A DNA stretch of 44,562 bases from Novosphingobium rosa NBRC 15208 (GCF_001598555.1 NZ_BCZE01000067.1:1-44562), one strand, 5' to 3'; positions 1 through 7,735 are shown, counted from the first letter of the stretch. Notes: generated from the letters alone by a model not told the origin. Numbers and translations are program-made.

Positions 1-534
1 GAGCCACTGGCGGTCGGGTGTGGCGGGCAGGGCGAGCAGACGGTTGCGCTCGGTCAGGGCGCGCTCAAGGTGCGAGGAGGCGCGGGCATGCGCCGGTTCC
101 ACCGCCAGCACCATGCGGTCGAGGAAGCGGCGGCGGGCCGAAGGGCTGTCGGTGAACAGGCGGTCCATCGCCGGGGTCAGCCAGAAGATCGAGAGGTGTT
201 CGCTCAGCGCGACGGCGGGCGTGTCCGCGCCGTTGACGCGCAGGATGCGGCGGCCCGGCTTGTCGGGACTGGTGCCGGTGCCGATGCGCAGGGGCTCGCC
301 GCCCGGCAGCACCAGATCGGCCGCGACCGCAAAGGAGCCATCGCCCCCCTGACCGGCCATCTCCGGCAAAGCGGCCCGGCGCAGGCCTCGGCCCGGCGCG
401 AAGAGGCTGATGGCCTCCAGAACATTGGTCTTGCCCGCGCCATTCTCGCCCAGCAGCAGGTTGAACGCCCGCGCGCCGCTCAAGGCGGTGTTGCGGTGGT
501 TGCGGAACCAGGCGAGGCGGATGCGGTCAAGCAT
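1..534 (-). CDS. recF: RecF, DNA replication/repair ATPase (N-terminal part, runs off window)
   Basis: RecF loads RecA at single-strand gaps (RecFOR pathway). The first 178 codons are visible, beginning at the ATG at 534 and leaving the window at base 1. The protein opens with MLDRIRLAWFRNHRNT and carries the Walker A motif GENGAGKT near residues 28-35, followed by NVLEAISLF, typical of RecF/SMC-like ATPases. Further on, IFWLTPAMDRLF and the run of Arg before FLDRMVLAVEP match the RecF signature region. This is host chromosome, outside the prophage. No clear Shine-Dalgarno is seen. The call is sure at family level. Confidence 0.93.
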   Translation of the reverse strand, partial: MLDRIRLAWFRNHRNTALSGARAFNLLLGENGAGKTNVLEAISLFAPGRGLRRAALPEMAGQGGDGSFAVAADLVLPGGEPLRIGTGTSPDKPGRRILRVNGADTPAVALSEHLSIFWLTPAMDRLFTDSPSARRRFLDRMVLAVEPAHARASSHLERALTERNRLLALPATPDRQWL

Positions 535-732
535 GGGCGGGCTGTAACGGGGTTGGCGAGCCGGCGCTATGGTGGAATTTTTGCCAAGCTTTGGGAAAAT
601 GCGCGCCGTGTCGTGATGCTGCGCCCCGGATTTGCGCGGTTTTCGGCATTTGGCACAGCTGTTGCGATGCAGGCTGTATCGCCGGGCGGAGATGGTTCGC
701 CCGGCTTCAGATCGTCTCAAGGGGATATCATC

Positions 733-924
733 ATGGCTCTTCCGCAGCGCAAGTCTTTCGCCCTCAGCCGTTCCAACCGCAAGCTGCTGGGCGTTTGCTC
801 GGGACTTTCCGAGTATTTCGATGTCGATGTCATGCTGGTGCGGATCGTCTTCGTGCTGGCTACCCTGCTGGGCGTCGGCGCGCCAGTGTTGATCTATCTG
901 GCGGCGGCTTTGATCGCGGATTGA
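733..924 (+). CDS. PspC-domain small membrane protein
   Basis: A 63-residue protein with a single PspC domain. The first half has the typical NRKLLGVCSGLSEYFDVDV stretch, followed by a hydrophobic segment (LVRIVFVLATLLGVGAPVLI) that forms one or two membrane spans. PspC proteins act with the phage-shock response at the inner membrane; stand-alone short versions are common in alphaproteobacteria and their exact role is unknown. The ATG at 733 is preceded by AAGGGGAT, a usable ribosome binding site. It is a single gene, with recF divergent on one side and a convergent transporter gene on the other. Confidence 0.85.
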   Translation: MALPQRKSFALSRSNRKLLGVCSGLSEYFDVDVMLVRIVFVLATLLGVGAPVLIYLAAALIAD

Positions 925-943
925 TTGGAAGAAAAGAGGACAT

Positions 944-964
944 GCGAGGGTGTTACACCCTCGC
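944..964 (+). terminator. Stem-loop after pspC-like gene
   Basis: A perfect inverted repeat of 10 bp with a one-base centre (GCGAGGGTGT / ACACCCTCGC) begins 20 nt after the pspC-like stop. It lies between two convergent genes. There is no good U-tract, so a rho-independent terminator is likely but not certain. Confidence 0.5.
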
Positions 965-1076
965 GCTCCCATTATTGTCTGCGTGGCGCCCCGGTTCGGC
1001 CTTGCGCAAGGTCTCCGCGCCGCAGGTCAATGCAAGCCCGGGGATGCAGGGGGCGATGGCCCCCTGCTTCATCTCT

Positions 1077-1820
1077 TTATACTTTAGCGCTGAACGGCGT
1101 GAAATTCGTGTGCGTGTCGAACACCTCCACGCCTTCTGCGCGCTTCAGGAAGCCGACCACGGCGTAAGTCACCGGCGTCAGGATCACCTCCCAGCTCACT
1201 TTCAGCGCCCAGTTGGTCACCAGCACCTTCACCACCAGAGCGGGCGTCCAGCCCGAGGCCCCCAGAAAGGCCAGCGGATAGAACACGATGCTGTCCACCG
1301 CCTGGCCCACCACGGTGGAACCGATGGTGCGCGTCCACAGCTTCTCGCCCCTGGTCCAGACCTTCATGCGGGCGAGGACGAAGCTGTTGGCGAATTCACC
1401 GAACCAGAAGGCGCAGACGCTGGCGAAGACGATGCGCGGCACCTGGCCGAAGACGGCGTCATAGGCCGATTGCCCGGTCCAGTCCGGCGCGGGGGGCAGG
1501 GTGACGACCACCCACGACATGAACGCCATGAACAGCAGCGCCACAAAGCCCACCCACACGCAGCGGCGGGCGCGGGCGTAGCCGTAAACCTCGGTGAGGA
1601 TGTCGCCGATGAGGTAGCCCAGCGGGAAGAACAGGATGCCCGCGCCAAAGGGCCAGTCGCCGATGACGGGCAGGTCGACTTTCGCCACCTTGCCCGCGCC
1701 CAGCACGTTGGAGAGCAGCAGGATCGCCACGAAGGCGGCCATCACAAAGTCGAAATAGCGCATGGGTTTGTGGGCCAGATCGCTCGCCTCTACGGTGCGG
1801 AGGTGGGTCTGGTCGGTCAT
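1077..1820 (-). CDS. yhhQ: Queuosine precursor transporter (VUT/YhhQ family)
   Basis: A 247-residue integral membrane protein with about six hydrophobic segments. The family imports preQ0/preQ1 for tRNA queuosine synthesis. Family marks are FFPLGYLIGDILTEVYGY, the following Arg-rich turn, GEFANSFVLARMK, and IGSTVVGQAVDSIVFY. The ATG at 1820 is chosen over an upstream in-frame start because GGAG lies seven bases before it. The last codons (NFTPFSAKV) end 153 bp from the convergent pspC-like gene. Host gene; its promoter region abuts the tRNA where the prophage is inserted. No preQ1 riboswitch was recognised upstream. Confidence 0.9.
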   Translation of the reverse strand: MTDQTHLRTVEASDLAHKPMRYFDFVMAAFVAILLLSNVLGAGKVAKVDLPVIGDWPFGAGILFFPLGYLIGDILTEVYGYARARRCVWVGFVALLFMAFMSWVVVTLPPAPDWTGQSAYDAVFGQVPRIVFASVCAFWFGEFANSFVLARMKVWTRGEKLWTRTIGSTVVGQAVDSIVFYPLAFLGASGWTPALVVKVLVTNWALKVSWEVILTPVTYAVVGFLKRAEGVEVFDTHTNFTPFSAKV

Positions 1821-1945
1821 GCGGGGCTCCGGGTGGGGCAAGGGAATGCGATGGCGGTGAAAAACCACAGTAACCACCTTTGCGCCGGGGGCAAGACATG
1901 GCTATGGGAGGGCTTGCCGGATGCTTCGTTCGGCAGGCATGGTGT

Positions 1946-2022
1946 GCGCCCGTAGCTCAGTTGGATAGAGCACGAGCCTTCTAAGCTTGGGGCCACTGGT
2001 TCGAATCCAGTCGGGCGCACCA
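1946..2022 (+). tRNA. tRNA-Arg (anticodon UCU), prophage integration site
   Basis: A 77-nt cloverleaf with the CCA encoded. The acceptor stem GCGCCCG (1946-1952) pairs with CGGGCGC (2012-2018). The anticodon stem CGAGC/GCTTG encloses the loop CTTCTAA, giving anticodon TCT at 1980-1982. The T-arm contains GGTTCGAATCC. Everything from 1978 onward, the 3' half, is repeated at 43932-43977. The 3' half now present was therefore supplied by the prophage attachment site and leaves the tRNA intact. Confidence 0.97.
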
Positions 2023-2023
2023 T
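1978..2023 (+). repeat. Left attachment-site core (46 bp)
   Basis: Starts CTTCTAAGC in the anticodon loop and ends CGCACCAT just past the tRNA CCA. It is identical to 43932-43977. The flanking bases differ on both sides (left copy preceded by GAGC, followed by AAAA), which sets the limits. Confidence 0.95.
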
Positions 2024-2052
2024 AAAATCAAAGGTTTAGGCCTTGATGATGA

Positions 2053-2090
2053 TTGGAATTCCAACATTTCCAATGTTGGAATTCCAACAT
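2053..2090. repeat. Large palindromic repeat beside the left attachment site
   Basis: Two direct copies of TTGGAATTCCAACAT (2053-2067 and 2076-2090). Arms 2053-2068 and 2072-2087 pair perfectly over 16 bases around a 3-base centre, and 2073-2090 is by itself an 18-bp perfect palindrome. It lies between the end of the late operon (stop at 2103) and the attachment core. It could be the late-operon terminator (no U-run) or an arm-type site for integrase/excisionase. Confidence 0.7.
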
Positions 2091-2102
2091 CCCCCAGCCA
2101 GA

Positions 2103-3452
2103 TTAGGCCAGAAGTCGGTCAGCAAATACGGTCGGCGTCACCACTTCCAGCGTGCCCGCCTGATGCAGGCCGCCGATATAATCCATCATCGTATTGAATT
2201 CCGAAAGCAGCATGTTGGTGCTGGATCCGGCAGCATTGTTCACGCCATGGCCATAGAGATAGAGGTGCGATCCCGAAGCCACCGCCTCATCCACCCAGGC
2301 TTGCACCTGCGCGGCCGTCCTGTTGTCGATGTCGCCGGCGCCGGTTGAAAGCAGATCGATGGTGCCCGTGGTGTTGTAGGGCACGCGCTGATTGCCCAGC
2401 ACGGTACGGCCCAGGCGCACGCCCTTGGCCCGAAGGATCGCATCGCATTGAGCGTTCCGACTGTTGTAGGGATAGGCGAACTGGTCAAGGCTTCGCGTAA
2501 AGCCCAGCCCGGTCAGGATACCCACCGCCGTGTCATAGTCGGCCGACAGGTTGCCCGGATTGGCGCCATAATCCAGATGGTTCATCCCCTGGGTGACGAC
2601 ATCCCACCCGCGATCATAGAACTGATGCAGGATCGAGGCGGAGGCCACTGCGCTGTCACCATCGCCCGCGACATAGCCCAGGATGCCATACTGATCGAAC
2701 TTGGCCAGCTTGTTGGCCACGCTGGTGGCGTTGTCGCCATAACCGTCGAAGCCGATCACCACCATCGGCTTAGCCTTGCCGCCCACCTCGGCATTGTCGA
2801 TATAGAGATACCGTTCGGCCGCCGGGGTAGCTGCATTCCAGGACACGATCAGATCCAGCTGTTTGATGGTGCCAGCAGCCGGCGCGCCATTGGTGATGAC
2901 CGCCGTGCCATTAGGCGTGGAAGATCCGAAGATTTTGCCCGTTGGCCCCGAGACCGACAGGAAAGACCAGCATCCACGCTGCTGCCCCTCCGCCGTGAAG
3001 TCCATCTCATAGGAGTTTACGGGCGAAACAAGCGGCGGGTTGGCCGCCGGCGTATCGGTGGACCAGCGCAGATTGGTACTCAGGCCACCCGCGCTGTTGA
3101 CCGGAGACCACAACCACAGCCCTATCGGCCCGGCGCTGTTGATCGCATTGGTGGCGATGCGCATAGACTTGAACACACCACCCGTAGTGCCCGTGCCATC
3201 CAGCTTCGTCACATCATAACCAGGGCGACGGCGCATCGTGCTGTCGAGAGAAAGCACCCCCATGCTGGCATCATTCACGCGCCATCCACCTGCGGCGCCA
3301 GGCGTGACGTTGCCCTGGGCAAGGATCAGCGAGCGCGAGGATATCAGCGCGGGCTTGCTGATGGCGGTATTCGCGCGGGCCCTTAGCGCCGCCGACCTGG
3401 CACTTGCCCCAGCTGCAGCGGCCATGCCCTCGGCCATGATATCCAACGGCAT
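2103..3452 (-). CDS. Virion-associated polysaccharide deacetylase-like protein
   Basis: A 449-residue protein, last gene of the late operon. Residues about 1-220 are Ala/Gly/Ser-rich and look like a beta-structured binding part. Residues about 225-445 resemble a NodB/CE4 deacetylase barrel: VVIGFDGYGD (near 230), WDVVTQGMNHLDYG (near 285), DQFAYPYNSRN (near 325), LYLYGHG (near 405). The motifs are divergent: FDG in place of the usual FDDG, and only one His in the metal-binding HxxxH position. Activity is therefore uncertain. It probably trims capsule or surface glycan during adsorption. A receptor-binding fibre without activity is the alternative. Confidence 0.6.
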   Translation of the reverse strand: MPLDIMAEGMAAAAGASARSAALRARANTAISKPALISSRSLILAQGNVTPGAAGGWRVNDASMGVLSLDSTMRRRPGYDVTKLDGTGTTGGVFKSMRIATNAINSAGPIGLWLWSPVNSAGGLSTNLRWSTDTPAANPPLVSPVNSYEMDFTAEGQQRGCWSFLSVSGPTGKIFGSSTPNGTAVITNGAPAAGTIKQLDLIVSWNAATPAAERYLYIDNAEVGGKAKPMVVIGFDGYGDNATSVANKLAKFDQYGILGYVAGDGDSAVASASILHQFYDRGWDVVTQGMNHLDYGANPGNLSADYDTAVGILTGLGFTRSLDQFAYPYNSRNAQCDAILRAKGVRLGRTVLGNQRVPYNTTGTIDLLSTGAGDIDNRTAAQVQAWVDEAVASGSHLYLYGHGVNNAAGSSTNMLLSEFNTMMDYIGGLHQAGTLEVVTPTVFADRLLA

Positions 3453-3453
3453 A

Positions 3454-3771
3454 TCAGGACACTCCGCAGATGCTGAAGCTACCGCCAGCGGCGTTCAGCA
3501 GCGACAGATAAGATCCGCCCGGCAGCGTATAGCGGCCAGGCGCGGAAATGGTGGAGGTGGTGGCCATCCCCGCAGCCGTGTTGCTTACCGCCGACTGCGC
3601 GATCATGTTGGTGCCATCACCAGCCATGATCGTTGCCGGCGCAGTGGGCGCCACCCAGCACCAGATCACCACCGTGGGGAAGGCGGCCATGGGGATCAGC
3701 GTACCATCCCATTGCGTGATCGCCGTAAACGCCCCCGGTTTTCCCGGCAGAGCCTGCAATGCATTCGCCAT
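3454..3771 (-). CDS. Hypothetical late protein
   Basis: 105 residues, opening MANALQALPGKPGAFTAIT. There is no recognisable motif; it is rich in Ala, Thr and Gly with likely beta structure (PGRYTLPGGSYLSLLNAAGG). It stops one base before the deacetylase-like gene and starts 12 bp after the outer-membrane spanin. The coupling with the deacetylase-like gene suggests a small structural or fibre-cap partner, which is inference only. Confidence 0.6.
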   Translation of the reverse strand: MANALQALPGKPGAFTAITQWDGTLIPMAAFPTVVIWCWVAPTAPATIMAGDGTNMIAQSAVSNTAAGMATTSTISAPGRYTLPGGSYLSLLNAAGGSFSICGVS

Positions 3772-3783
3772 TGATCGTTCCCT

Positions 3784-4131
3784 TCAAAACAGGCCAAGGA
3801 TCTTGCGCCGCGCCACCTTGCGCACCGCCGCCGCATCACGCGCCTCGCAGCGCTCCATAATGCCCATGGCATCGACGGTGCGCCCGTTGGCGGCTTCCAC
3901 ATTCGCCGCCTCGGCCATGCCGAAGCCCACCCATGCCTTCAGCTGGGCGAGGGGATCACTCTCCTGCGCCGGCGCCGGTGCATGCTTCACCCCATCCTTC
4001 CACGAGGAAGGCACCAGGCTGCTGCAGTCAGGAGGCGGCGCAGAAACTGGCGGAGATGGAACACAGCCCGGCACGGCCAGCAGCGTCAGCGCCAGCACCA
4101 TCGCTCGCGGCCCGCACAGCAGATTGCGCAT
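3784..4131 (-). CDS. Rz1-like outer-membrane spanin lipoprotein
   Basis: 115 residues. A short hydrophobic signal (MVLALTLLAVPGC) ends in a lipobox with Cys near residue 23, followed by a Pro/Ser-rich stretch (VPSPPVSAPPPD) as in Rz1 proteins. The gene begins inside the 3' end of the Rz-like gene in another frame (104-nt overlap), the classical overlapping spanin layout. It is longer than lambda Rz1 (60 residues), with an added helical C-terminus. Predicted role: join with the inner-membrane spanin to fuse the membranes in the last step of lysis. Confidence 0.65.
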   Translation of the reverse strand: MRNLLCGPRAMVLALTLLAVPGCVPSPPVSAPPPDCSSLVPSSWKDGVKHAPAPAQESDPLAQLKAWVGFGMAEAANVEAANGRTVDAMGIMERCEARDAAAVRKVARRKILGLF

Positions 4132-4366
4132 TGGTCACCTTTATGTTGAGGTTGGTTTCGGAGGCGGCGCGCTCTTGCACCACGGTGACGGCATCGGCCG
4201 CATTGGAGACAGCCGCGCCGGCCACTGCGCTATCCAGCTTGCCCTTGACCTGCGCCGCCTTGCCGCCCGTCAGCGTGGCAACCGCATACCAGGCTCCGCC
4301 GATCAGCAGCAGCACGCCGATCACGATGGCCACCGTGCGCAGGGAAGGCGTGGGGATCTTGATCAT
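4028..4366 (-). CDS. Rz-like inner-membrane spanin
   Basis: 112 residues from the ATG at 4366, which overlaps the endolysin stop by four bases. One N-terminal membrane span (TVAIVIGVLLLIGGAWYAVA) is followed by an Ala/Lys/Glu-rich helical periplasmic part (QVKGKLDSAVAGAAVSNAAD, ERAASETNLN). Position after the endolysin and out-of-frame overlap with an Rz1-like lipoprotein gene support the i-spanin call. It is shorter than lambda Rz. Confidence 0.65.
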   Translation of the reverse strand: MIKIPTPSLRTVAIVIGVLLLIGGAWYAVATLTGGKAAQVKGKLDSAVAGAAVSNAADAVTVVQERAASETNLNIKVTNAQSAVRAASDGAGADAAGRAGLCSISASFCAAS

Positions 4367-4953
4367 GCCGCATCCTTCATGCAGATCGCCCGCTCGCGCT
4401 GGCGACGGGCGGTCAGACCGGAAACCACGCGGCCACCGGCCCTGTTGAAGGAAAGCAGGGCATCGCAGGCCTCGCGGATATGGCCGGTGTTGATCTTGCC
4501 CGGGATGCTGGACCGGCAATAAGCGCCGGTGCCCACATTGTACCCCAGCGAAACCATGGCGGTCCGCACATTGTCACGTCGATAGGCGCCCAGCTTCAGC
4601 CCGGGCGTGCAGGCCATCACCCCCTGGGCATGCTGGATCAGGGCATCCTGCAGGCGCGCCGTGCATTGCGCCGGCGTGAAGCGCATGCCCGCCTTGATGT
4701 CGGGCCCGGTCAGCCCATCGCAGGCGGTGGGCACCTTCACCATATCGAGATAGGCCACCAGATATTGCGGCCCGCTGACGTTCTGGATCTGGGCCGTGCC
4801 ATCCTGCGCGATCGAGACCGAAACCTTGCGCCCGCTTTCCTCCGCCGGGATGAGGGTGAACACACCCAGGGCAGAGGCCGCGCCGATCAGCGCCACCAGC
4901 GTGCCTTTCCTGGCGCTCTTGGGCGCCGGTTCATTCTGCGCAGGATCAGCCAT
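4363..4953 (-). CDS. GH24-like endolysin with N-terminal membrane segment
   Basis: 196 residues. A hydrophobic segment at about 18-36 (LVALIGAASALGVFTLIP) fits a signal-anchor (SAR) or tether. The catalytic region has AYLDMVKVPTACDGLTG, GMRFTPAQC and GYNVGTGAYCRSS, the lysozyme-like fold of phage endolysins. By the T4 lysozyme spacing, Asp70 and Thr76 match the Asp and Thr of the triad, but the position of the catalytic Glu is Gly61. Role: cleave peptidoglycan at the end of infection. Its neighbours are membrane proteins upstream and spanins downstream. Confidence 0.8.
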   Translation of the reverse strand: MADPAQNEPAPKSARKGTLVALIGAASALGVFTLIPAEESGRKVSVSIAQDGTAQIQNVSGPQYLVAYLDMVKVPTACDGLTGPDIKAGMRFTPAQCTARLQDALIQHAQGVMACTPGLKLGAYRRDNVRTAMVSLGYNVGTGAYCRSSIPGKINTGHIREACDALLSFNRAGGRVVSGLTARRQRERAICMKDAA

Positions 4954-5185
4954 CGGATTTACCCCCTTGCTTGAGCAGGCGCGCCACGGTGGGCATGCCG
5001 AACACCACGATGCCCGCGAAGGATCCGGCCAGCGGCCGCCAAGGATCGGGCACGTAATAGACCAGGCCGGTCAGGATATGCGGATCGCTCACCACGGCGC
5101 CCACGCACAGCGCGATCAGCGCGTGAACCCGAACCGACCACAGGCGCCAGAACTGGCGCGCATCATCGACCAAGCGCATCGTCAT
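4946..5185 (-). CDS. Small membrane protein, holin candidate
   Basis: 79 residues with two hydrophobic segments (VHALIALCVGAVVSD and LAGSFAGIVVFGMPTVARLL) separated by a turn with YYVPDPWRP. The N-terminus has MTMRLVDDARQFWRLWSVR, a pattern common in lysis-cassette membrane proteins of alphaproteobacterial phages. It overlaps the endolysin start by 8 bp and the upstream membrane gene by 23 bp. The likely job is holin or pinholin; topology and sequence alone do not prove it. Confidence 0.65.
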   Translation of the reverse strand: MTMRLVDDARQFWRLWSVRVHALIALCVGAVVSDPHILTGLVYYVPDPWRPLAGSFAGIVVFGMPTVARLLKQGGKSDG

Positions 5186-5399
5186 CCCTCCGGCTGAAAG
5201 ACGTGCGCAGCCGAAGCACCAGGGCCTGCACCGTCGGCTTCTCCCAAACCGTCAGCAGCAGCACCACCACGCCCAGGATCTGGGCAATCGTCGGCAGCGC
5301 ATTGATAATTCCAGTCACCAACACCACCCCAAAAGCGGAAAGAAGATCGAGGACGGGGCGCTGCACCGGCAGGCTCAGATCGGAGAGCGGAGCGGACAT
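5163..5399 (-). CDS. Small membrane protein of the lysis cassette
   Basis: 78 residues; one or two hydrophobic segments (LLSAFGVVLVTGIINALPTI and AQILGVVVLLLTVW), then a basic C-terminus (LRLRTSFSRRDD). The start overlaps the fibre stop by one base. With the next gene it forms a pair of membrane proteins ahead of the endolysin, as in holin/antiholin pairs. Which one is the holin cannot be decided from sequence. Confidence 0.6.
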   Translation of the reverse strand: MSAPLSDLSLPVQRPVLDLLSAFGVVLVTGIINALPTIAQILGVVVLLLTVWEKPTVQALVLRLRTSFSRRDDDALGR

Positions 5400-7735
5400 C
5401 AGGCCGTCACCCCGCTGCCCGCCAGCTTCAGCCGCTCGCGCTGTTCATAGGCCATGCGCAGCGCCCAAAATTCATGCATGCGCACCGACCAGATCAGAGC
5501 AGGCTTTCCATCCGCATCGGTCTTTTGCCGGGATACCTTGCGCTTGAGCGTGACGGGTTCCATGCGCGGCACGGGATATGTGAGCGGCGCATCCTGCGTG
5601 GCCGGGATTTCGCGCCCCACAAAGGTGCCGTCCGGATTGAGCAGGATCTGCCCCGAAGCATCCGTGGCGGCGACAGTGCGGGCGGGAAGGCCCGGAATGA
5701 TCACAGGGTTTCCGCTTTCATCCAGCACGTCCATCCGGTCATACACCGGCTTGTCGTACGGTACGGAAACCACCTTCTGCACCGGCTTGCCATCCTCGAT
5801 GACAACCTGCTTTTCCTCCCGCGTGGCCGCCTCTGTGACCTGACGTTCGGTCTGATAGTCTTCCTCGATATCTTCCATATCGGGATCGGTGCCGAGAACG
5901 CCCCACTCGAACCCATCGAGGCCATGAGCCTGAAAGCGCTCCTGCACCTGCTGGGCACCGATGCCGGCATGCTTGCGCGCTTCGGCCTCACCCTTCGCCA
6001 CGATCGCATCGTTGAACTTGAAGGCGATCAGATCGACCTCGCCAATCGCATCCAGCACCGAGGAAAACTGCGCATCGGACAGCTTGCCCAGCACCGTCTT
6101 GCGGGTGAGGTCGGAGGTATTGATCGCCGTGGTGGCCGCGTAGACCTGGTCCCAGAGCTTGCTGGGGGCACCAAGGGATGCATAGTTGGTCTGACCGGGC
6201 TGGAAAGCAGAGCAATCCACCGAAATACCGCCCTGGCCTTGCGTACCGCCGCCGCCAAAGCCCGTGATGGCTGAGTCGTACAGCCCCGCAGTGGCACCAG
6301 AGGATTTGAACTGAAGCCCCACCGAACTGGCCGTGCCAGAGGCGCCCAGGCGGATCAGCGCGCCAGCCGCTGGCTGGATGATGTTACCAACCGTCATCCC
6401 GCCCGAGCCATCGACCGCGAAGCCGTTCGATAGAAAGGCGTTCTGGCTGAAGGTGACGCCGTTGAAATTCAGCCCCGTTGCGCAAGATGGAAAATCAAGC
6501 GCGGCAATCAGCGTGCCGCCGGTCGAAACACTTTGCTGGCCATTGGCATTGCTGGACACCAGCAGGCCAACGCCAAAGCCCACCGCACCGGCCTGGTTGG
6601 AAAGGCTGATGGCAGCATCGTAAACGGTGCCCTGCGCCTTGTCATCCGGCATGCCGACGACCTGCAGGCCGCTCTTATAGGCCACCGTCGCACCGGCACT
6701 CGCCTGCACATTGATCTCGGCCGCCGTCAGATTGCGGAGATTTGTCGCCCCCGGGTAGGCCACCGCCAGAGACCCAAAGCCGAAGAACTGGCCTTTGCTG
6801 TCAGCCATCGTCAGGGCTGTGCCACCCATGTTGGCGGTGACGCTGGTGAAGAACTGCCGCGAGACATAGTTCTGGTTTTCGCTGGAGACAGCCGGCGCGC
6901 CGCGAACCTGCAGATAGTCGATCGCCAGCTGAACGCCGCCCACATGCCCGGCGCCGATATAGGCGTAGGCATTCTTCAGGGTGGTGAAGGATGTGGGATA
7001 GGCAGAAATCGGCACCAGCGGAGCCAGCACCGTGCCGAACGGCTCCTGATCACCCACCAGATCCTGAAAAGGGTATGTCGTGCCGGCCAGCTGAGTGAGG
7101 AACGTGGTGCCCGCCAGCTGGCGCTTGATGGCCTCAACATTGCCAAGCGTGCTGTTGGCGGCCCCGCCCACCAGATTGACGCCGGTTCCTTGCGCCAGAT
7201 CCACACGCAGCGCAGCATCCGCCCCGGTGCCGGAGAGCGGCGTCAGCGCGCCCGAGGCATCGCCACCATAGAATTTTCCGGCGAAGACCTCGCGCGCCAC
7301 GCGGGAGAGCACACCGCCCCGCATCTGCAGCAGATCACCATCGATCAGCCCGGAAATATCAAGGCCCGGAGCCGTTTGCCCCGGCGCCGCCGCCACGGCG
7401 GCCGCCCGGGCCACAACCTGCTCCTGCGCCACACGGGTCAGGCGATCGAGCTGCTTTTCAAAGCTGGCCGAAGGGAAGGCTCCGGATGAGGGAAAGCCCG
7501 CATCCTGCTCGACCGGCGTGGTCCGCATCATGGTGATTTTCGCGCCGGCCGGCGGAGCTGCATCGAACACGCAACTGCCGCCGATGATGGCATAGGCCAT
7601 CGCCAGCGGGCTGCCGTTCAGCATGACGGACACAGCCACATCGCCCACGGCACCATAGGTGAAGCCCAGCAGGAAACTGGTGCTGACACCGTCACCTTCA
7701 TCAAACGTGACAGGGGTTTCGACCGTTACGGTCAT
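5399..7735 (-). CDS. Tail fibre with T7 gp17-like N-terminus and C-terminal S74 self-cleaving chaperone
   Basis: 778 residues. The N-terminal ~110 residues (VTFDEGDGVSTSFLLGFTYG ... MRTTPVEQDAGF) match the virion-anchoring domain of T7-like fibres. The middle is Gly/Ala/Ser-rich beta-repeat sequence. From about 525 on there is an intramolecular chaperone of the S74 family: Ser541 and Lys546 in NTSDLTRK are at the spacing of the catalytic Ser-Lys pair. They are followed by DLIAFKFND and KHAGIGAQQVQERF, standard for this family. Cleavage before Ser541 would remove about 238 residues after trimerisation. The C-terminal extension after the chaperone is long and charged. The fibre recognises the host surface. 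A special intergenic element (7766-7862) precedes the gene. Confidence 0.85.
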   Translation of the reverse strand: MTVTVETPVTFDEGDGVSTSFLLGFTYGAVGDVAVSVMLNGSPLAMAYAIIGGSCVFDAAPPAGAKITMMRTTPVEQDAGFPSSGAFPSASFEKQLDRLTRVAQEQVVARAAAVAAAPGQTAPGLDISGLIDGDLLQMRGGVLSRVAREVFAGKFYGGDASGALTPLSGTGADAALRVDLAQGTGVNLVGGAANSTLGNVEAIKRQLAGTTFLTQLAGTTYPFQDLVGDQEPFGTVLAPLVPISAYPTSFTTLKNAYAYIGAGHVGGVQLAIDYLQVRGAPAVSSENQNYVSRQFFTSVTANMGGTALTMADSKGQFFGFGSLAVAYPGATNLRNLTAAEINVQASAGATVAYKSGLQVVGMPDDKAQGTVYDAAISLSNQAGAVGFGVGLLVSSNANGQQSVSTGGTLIAALDFPSCATGLNFNGVTFSQNAFLSNGFAVDGSGGMTVGNIIQPAAGALIRLGASGTASSVGLQFKSSGATAGLYDSAITGFGGGGTQGQGGISVDCSAFQPGQTNYASLGAPSKLWDQVYAATTAINTSDLTRKTVLGKLSDAQFSSVLDAIGEVDLIAFKFNDAIVAKGEAEARKHAGIGAQQVQERFQAHGLDGFEWGVLGTDPDMEDIEEDYQTERQVTEAATREEKQVVIEDGKPVQKVVSVPYDKPVYDRMDVLDESGNPVIIPGLPARTVAATDASGQILLNPDGTFVGREIPATQDAPLTYPVPRMEPVTLKRKVSRQKTDADGKPALIWSVRMHEFWALRMAYEQRERLKLAGSGVTA

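Noticed and set aside
1821..1945. preQ1 riboswitch upstream of the queuosine-precursor transporter gene
   Set aside because: The leader lacks a recognisable preQ1 aptamer hairpin with A-rich tail; only a weak stem near the tRNA was seen.
1817..2023. Leftward reading frame beginning MVRPTGFEPVAPSL at the tRNA, with a second copy at 43759-43977
   Set aside because: This peptide is the antisense translation of the tRNA-Arg 3' half; it appears twice only because the attachment core is duplicated.
4946..5399. Firm holin assignment to one of the two membrane proteins
   Set aside because: Both have suitable size and spans; sequence alone cannot separate holin from antiholin, so both are left as candidates.
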